Shown here: positions 5,246-8,378 of the stretch, in pieces | Position numbering within the stretch: the first letter of the stretch is position 1 | How the letters are laid out: every line of letters begins with the position of its first letter | Source of the DNA: Rickettsiales bacterium | Lineage (GTDB): Bacteria; Pseudomonadota; Alphaproteobacteria; Rickettsiales; UBA1997 | Length of the DNA: 8,378 nucleotides | Direction of reading: 5' to 3' | NCBI GenBank assembly: GCA_947455845.1 | Contig: CANGQE010000045.1 | Coordinates: 1 to 8,378 of the forward strand | Notes under the pieces: generated by a model | What the model was told of the DNA's origin: nothing | The model's input: only the letters and a program-made list of their open reading frames with translations | The model's database searches: none | Translations under genes and position numbers: made by a program

Positions 5246-5638
5246 TTATTGATTCCTAACTAAATACGAAGACACATTAGAAACAACAGACGAAACTTTG
5301 CTACTCACTGCACTTGTCACAGCCGCAGCCTTGCTCTGCTTATTACCGGATTCCTCAGTTGGTGCAATACTGGATTTGGCCCGATCGAGCTGCGCCTGAA
5401 TTTGATCCTTCTTGTCCTGATCTAGCGTCGCTGCTTTACTACTATCCGAAACCAAACTATCACCCTCACCCTGCTTAGAACTTAATTCCCCGTTTTGCTT
5501 AGTCTTGTATTTCACCTGAATTTCATTCTTTTTATGATCTAGTTTCGATACCGCCTCATGAGGAGAAAAATCTCTCGCCAACAACGCCGATGGAAAAATG
5601 ATTGAAGAGAGGATCACTAATTTAAAAGCTATTTTCAT
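5246..5638 (-). CDS. small secreted hypothetical protein
   Basis: This 130-residue protein has a typical Sec signal peptide: MKIAFK, a hydrophobic core, then SALLA-RD with cleavage predicted after residue 21. There is no lipobox Cys and the mature part has no Cys at all. The mature protein (about 109 residues) is highly polar, rich in Lys, Ser, Gln, Asp and Ala, with a probable helical central part (DQDKKDQIQAQLDRAK). Its C-terminal stretch is Ser/Val/Ala-rich (AAVTSAVSSKVSSVVSNVSS), suggesting an amphipathic helix or strand. I recognise no family. The start at 5638 is preferred over the ATG at 5686 because the signal peptide begins there. It lies between two putative effector genes on the same strand, 189 bp downstream of the OTU-like gene. 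A functional link is inferred only from position. Confidence 0.7.
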   Translation of the reverse strand: MKIAFKLVILSSIIFPSALLARDFSPHEAVSKLDHKKNEIQVKYKTKQNGELSSKQGEGDSLVSDSSKAATLDQDKKDQIQAQLDRAKSSIAPTEESGNKQSKAAAVTSAVSSKVSSVVSNVSSYLVRNQ

Positions 5639-5732
5639 GGAATTTAAAATTGAGTTAAAACTGCCCACCAACTCAACATGCACCACGATTTTTCCATCGC
5701 AATTAAATTATTCTGCCCTGTGCGCTATTTAG

Positions 5733-5746
5733 AATTATGCATAATT
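5733..5746. promoter_or_regulatory. 14-bp perfect palindrome upstream of the small secreted gene
   Basis: AATTATGCATAATT is a perfect palindrome in the 189-bp gap between the OTU-like gene and the small secreted gene, 95 bp upstream of the latter's ATG. On the minus strand it contains TGCATAAT, which resembles an extended -10 element. It could be a promoter or operator, but no convincing -35 is visible. Nothing else recognisable is in this gap. Confidence 0.3.
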
Positions 5747-5827
5747 TTCATTTTGCTCCCGCTGAAATGACAGTGTGAATAGATTCTCGGACTTGCCTAG
5801 AGATTGCTTTAGAAATTAAGAAATAAT

Positions 5828-8378
5828 TTAGCGAGACTTGCCGCTAGATTTTGCGATCTCAATTTGTTGCAAAGTTTGATTTTTTTTGATTTCATTAATC
5901 CTTTGCTTTGCTTCAGGAATATTGCCTTGGAAATGACCCTTCTCATCTTCCAATTTCTTCACCACATCATCAGGAATAAAAGTAAGCCTTAACCCTACCG
6001 ACTTCCCACCTTCCCGACCGGAATAAATACCGCAAGCTTCACATTCTAGCTGGAATGCTTTTGAGAATTTTTTGGCTTCAACCGCAGAAACACAAGCCAG
6101 ATTTTCGGATTGAATTTTTGAATAAGAACCGTCTCGTTCATCCACCTTATTAGAAATTCCTCCAACATCCTTTGCTTTATCAATAATGGCAAGAATTTGA
6201 TCGAGAGTTAATGGACCTCTTGACGGTTTTTCATTACCCTCAGTACCGGCAGAAAGTTTTTTAAGAATATCGATGAAAGTGTTTTGGACTTTCTCCTTAT
6301 CCAAATCTCCATTAGTTTTGTACTGCTCCACAGCATCCAAAACTTTAAATTTATTGTCACGATTTTCAGGAATAATTTCACAAGAATCATTACATCCTGA
6401 CGGAACAGCACGCTTAAACCATACACTTTTGTCATTCGTCATCAAAGGCAAAGCCAAAGTTGCATGAAATTTATTTGAGGGAGTGGAAATTTCCGCACCT
6501 TTTTGCACAGCCCACGGAACTTCAGACCTCTGCCCATTTAATTCCGGTACACCTACAAATACTCTGGCGGCTTTTAGGGCTATTAAATTATCTTGGATTG
6601 CATATTCTTTGCTGGAGATTAGTTTTTGTGCTTCCTCTATCTTCCCTTGCGTCATCTGCGAACCTTGACTCTGCAACATACTTTCTACGCGTTCAACAAT
6701 TGATGTAAGATCACTATTCAAGCTGAACATATCCTTCGATCTAGACTCAATAATATTTAAAAAACATTTATTAGCGATCTCTTCGCAACGAGAAATAGCC
6801 GAATCCTTATCAAGGCCACACTCATCAGCATAATTCCGCAGATCATTTTCAGAAACATGTTTTCTTTGACCAACTCTGTTTAAATTTAATTCTTCACCCC
6901 TCACACTCTCAGCAGCATTTTTTTTAACCTCGGCAGGGTAATCATTACTATTTCTATGCTCTAACAGTACTTTAGCATGAGTTAATCCAAACTCAGTAAG
7001 TTTAAAATCGATAAGATCTCTAACATAATTTGATGCCAATACTGGCTTATTTTCTCGCATTATAGAAAATGCCCCTTGCATTGCCTCCACTCTTTGCTTT
7101 TGAGTATCAAGAGATTTAAGAACATCAACAGAAGTAGGAAAATGGGAAAATTTTACACCCTTTTTTGTACTCAGATCATCACCTATATCTAACGTTGTCA
7201 AAGCATCTCTTAGTGACATAGAATCTTCTTTATCACGTGCCTCTAAATAAATTTGAGTTTCAACGCGACTTAAGCTAATTGCTAGCTCTCTACCCTGCAA
7301 ATATAATTCTTCTTCATCACGCCTAGTTGTTGAGCTCTTAGTAGCTGTTCCATCAATAGCATCTTGAATATCGCAGGAAAGTGCAAAATTAAATTTTGAA
7401 TATAACGCATCAAAATGAATTGCCCTGTGCAGTACATATGTAACGTTATCTTCCGGCTCGTAGCTATTTAGAGTGGTACGTGTTATTATGGAAACATCAT
7501 AAGGCCAAATCCGCTTCAACACATTATCGTTAATTGAATATGGATCAAAAGCATTTGGGAAACCTCCTTGCGTCCGCGCATTAGCATAATCTTCAATGTT
7601 ATCTAACCTCAAATTATCTCCACCACCCAAACGCTCAGCCGCTTTAGTATTATGAAAAATTACTTGTTTTTGAAGATCTGAAAATCCAGCTCTATGCATT
7701 GCTTCATTAACTTCACGATCATCACTAGAACGATAAGCTCTTTGGATATTATTACCAAAACCGTCTAAGAAGTCGTATGGAGTTGAAAAAAAATCAATAA
7801 ACGTACTAATTTTTCCTCTTAGAGCTTCTTTATCCAACGCTTCTAATTCACACTGAGTTTTCCACTCTTGCTCTTGTCTAGCATTTAATTCTGGAAAAAA
7901 AATGTTTCCATTTCCACCACTTAAAGAGAGAAATAAATCATCTTTTGTGGACCTAGTGAAATCCTCTATATTTTTACTCAACAACGGCACTAGTAACTTG
8001 TTAGATAGATCAATCACAATATTACCCTCCATATCCGCGGTCAATATTTCATGTACCTTGTCACGATTCAATTGATTACTATCTGGAATTCTTTCTACGA
8101 TATCTTGGCATCCCAAATTAAATAAATTATGCTTGAGAATGTTAAGCTTAGCTTCATTTCCTACACATGCATGCAATATAGCCGCGAATGCAGCGTTAAA
8201 ATAACAGCATCCATTTCCACGAGCTGGCTGACAATATGGAAATTTTTCCACTAAAGAATCTTTAATAGCAAATTCCTTAATATTTTTGTTATCAGAATCC
8301 ATCAGTGTTTGGGTGGGAACAACCGATTTAGCCAGAGCGGCTTCCTGAACTTGATATATTTTATCATAACTATCAGCC
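5828..8378 (-). CDS. OTU-like cysteine protease, putative effector, probably 5'-incomplete
   Basis: The first in-frame ATG at 8302 gives 824 residues. The frame stays open for the remaining 25 codons to the window edge, and no Shine-Dalgarno precedes that ATG, so the true start is probably outside. Numbered from 8302, an OTU-type deubiquitinase signature is visible. GNGCCYFNAAF (29-39) carries the likely nucleophile C33 (OTU consensus GDGNC.(F/Y)). HFDALY (296-301) supplies the general base H296, with D298 two residues on, as in otubain-type triads. About 260 residues lie between them, including charged insertions. The middle (about 330-590) is helical, charged and unrecognised. The C-terminal module (about 595-820) is homologous to that of the Ulp1-like protein encoded at 3203: C754-x2-C757, CGIYSGREGGK, VGLRLTF, then a basic helical tail ending in SSGKSR. 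No signal peptide or membrane helix is visible in the part seen. OTU assignment is likely but rests on short motifs. Confidence 0.82.
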   Translation of the reverse strand, partial: ADSYDKIYQVQEAALAKSVVPTQTLMDSDNKNIKEFAIKDSLVEKFPYCQPARGNGCCYFNAAFAAILHACVGNEAKLNILKHNLFNLGCQDIVERIPDSNQLNRDKVHEILTADMEGNIVIDLSNKLLVPLLSKNIEDFTRSTKDDLFLSLSGGNGNIFFPELNARQEQEWKTQCELEALDKEALRGKISTFIDFFSTPYDFLDGFGNNIQRAYRSSDDREVNEAMHRAGFSDLQKQVIFHNTKAAERLGGGDNLRLDNIEDYANARTQGGFPNAFDPYSINDNVLKRIWPYDVSIITRTTLNSYEPEDNVTYVLHRAIHFDALYSKFNFALSCDIQDAIDGTATKSSTTRRDEEELYLQGRELAISLSRVETQIYLEARDKEDSMSLRDALTTLDIGDDLSTKKGVKFSHFPTSVDVLKSLDTQKQRVEAMQGAFSIMRENKPVLASNYVRDLIDFKLTEFGLTHAKVLLEHRNSNDYPAEVKKNAAESVRGEELNLNRVGQRKHVSENDLRNYADECGLDKDSAISRCEEIANKCFLNIIESRSKDMFSLNSDLTSIVERVESMLQSQGSQMTQGKIEEAQKLISSKEYAIQDNLIALKAARVFVGVPELNGQRSEVPWAVQKGAEISTPSNKFHATLALPLMTNDKSVWFKRAVPSGCNDSCEIIPENRDNKFKVLDAVEQYKTNGDLDKEKVQNTFIDILKKLSAGTEGNEKPSRGPLTLDQILAIIDKAKDVGGISNKVDERDGSYSKIQSENLACVSAVEAKKFSKAFQLECEACGIYSGREGGKSVGLRLTFIPDDVVKKLEDEKGHFQGNIPEAKQRINEIKKNQTLQQIEIAKSSGKSR

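Noticed and set aside
5639..5686. A longer secreted protein starting at the ATG at 5686
   Set aside because: The extension would put 16 polar residues before the signal peptide core; the start at 5638 gives a standard signal peptide.
5761..5810. A degenerate dispersed repeat (GAAATGACAGTGTGAATAGATTCTCGG region)
   Set aside because: It loosely resembles common bacterial palindromic repeats, but no second copy or symmetric partner exists in the window.
3203..8378. A Wolbachia-type cifA-cifB incompatibility operon
   Set aside because: OTU and Ulp1 domains are suggestive, but they are on separate proteins sharing a tail, no cifA-like partner is visible, and the small gene between them has a Sec signal peptide.

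Overview
The window looks like chromosome from an AT-rich, host-associated alphaproteobacterium, most likely Rickettsiales-like. This is inference from several signs: low GC, a tRNA-Gly with a genome-encoded CCA, a 25-bp CCTGAA/TTCAGG palindrome that also sits inside a coding gene (as Rickettsia palindromic elements do), and genes for eukaryote-type ubiquitin/SUMO-family proteases. Family and species cannot be fixed from the sequence alone.

Left part (1-2955), mostly housekeeping: the 3' half of tRNA-Gly(GCC) runs off the left edge. It is followed by an untranslated stretch with a hairpin, a pyrimidine tract and a paired 25-bp repeat. A small Ser/Thr/Pro-rich protein (minus strand, with its own terminator) and queH (epoxyqueuosine reductase, minus strand) lie next. 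queH is divergent from mutM (formamidopyrimidine-DNA glycosylase, plus strand). The 154-bp divergent spacer is an unusual mirror structure, with nearly identical 37-bp heptad-repeat arms ending 5 bp before each start codon. mutM carries an in-frame copy of the 25-bp palindrome. A second paired copy separates mutM from a small lipoprotein gene.

Middle (2919-3232): the lipoprotein gene converges on the right-hand cluster across a region packed with hairpins. One hairpin contains the stop codon of the next gene.

Right part (3203-8378), accessory: three genes on the minus strand. In transcription order they are a large protein with an OTU-type cysteine-protease signature, a small secreted protein, and a protein with a C48/Ulp1-type cysteine-protease signature. 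The two proteases have unrelated catalytic heads but share a homologous C-terminal module of about 225 residues that I do not recognise. This modular arrangement is the most interesting content: it suggests an effector family in which one conserved tail is joined to different host-directed deubiquitinase/deSUMOylase heads. Between the Ulp1-like gene and the small gene lies a 167-bp nested-palindrome, MITE-like element. The OTU gene is open to the right edge, so its true N-terminus is probably outside the window.
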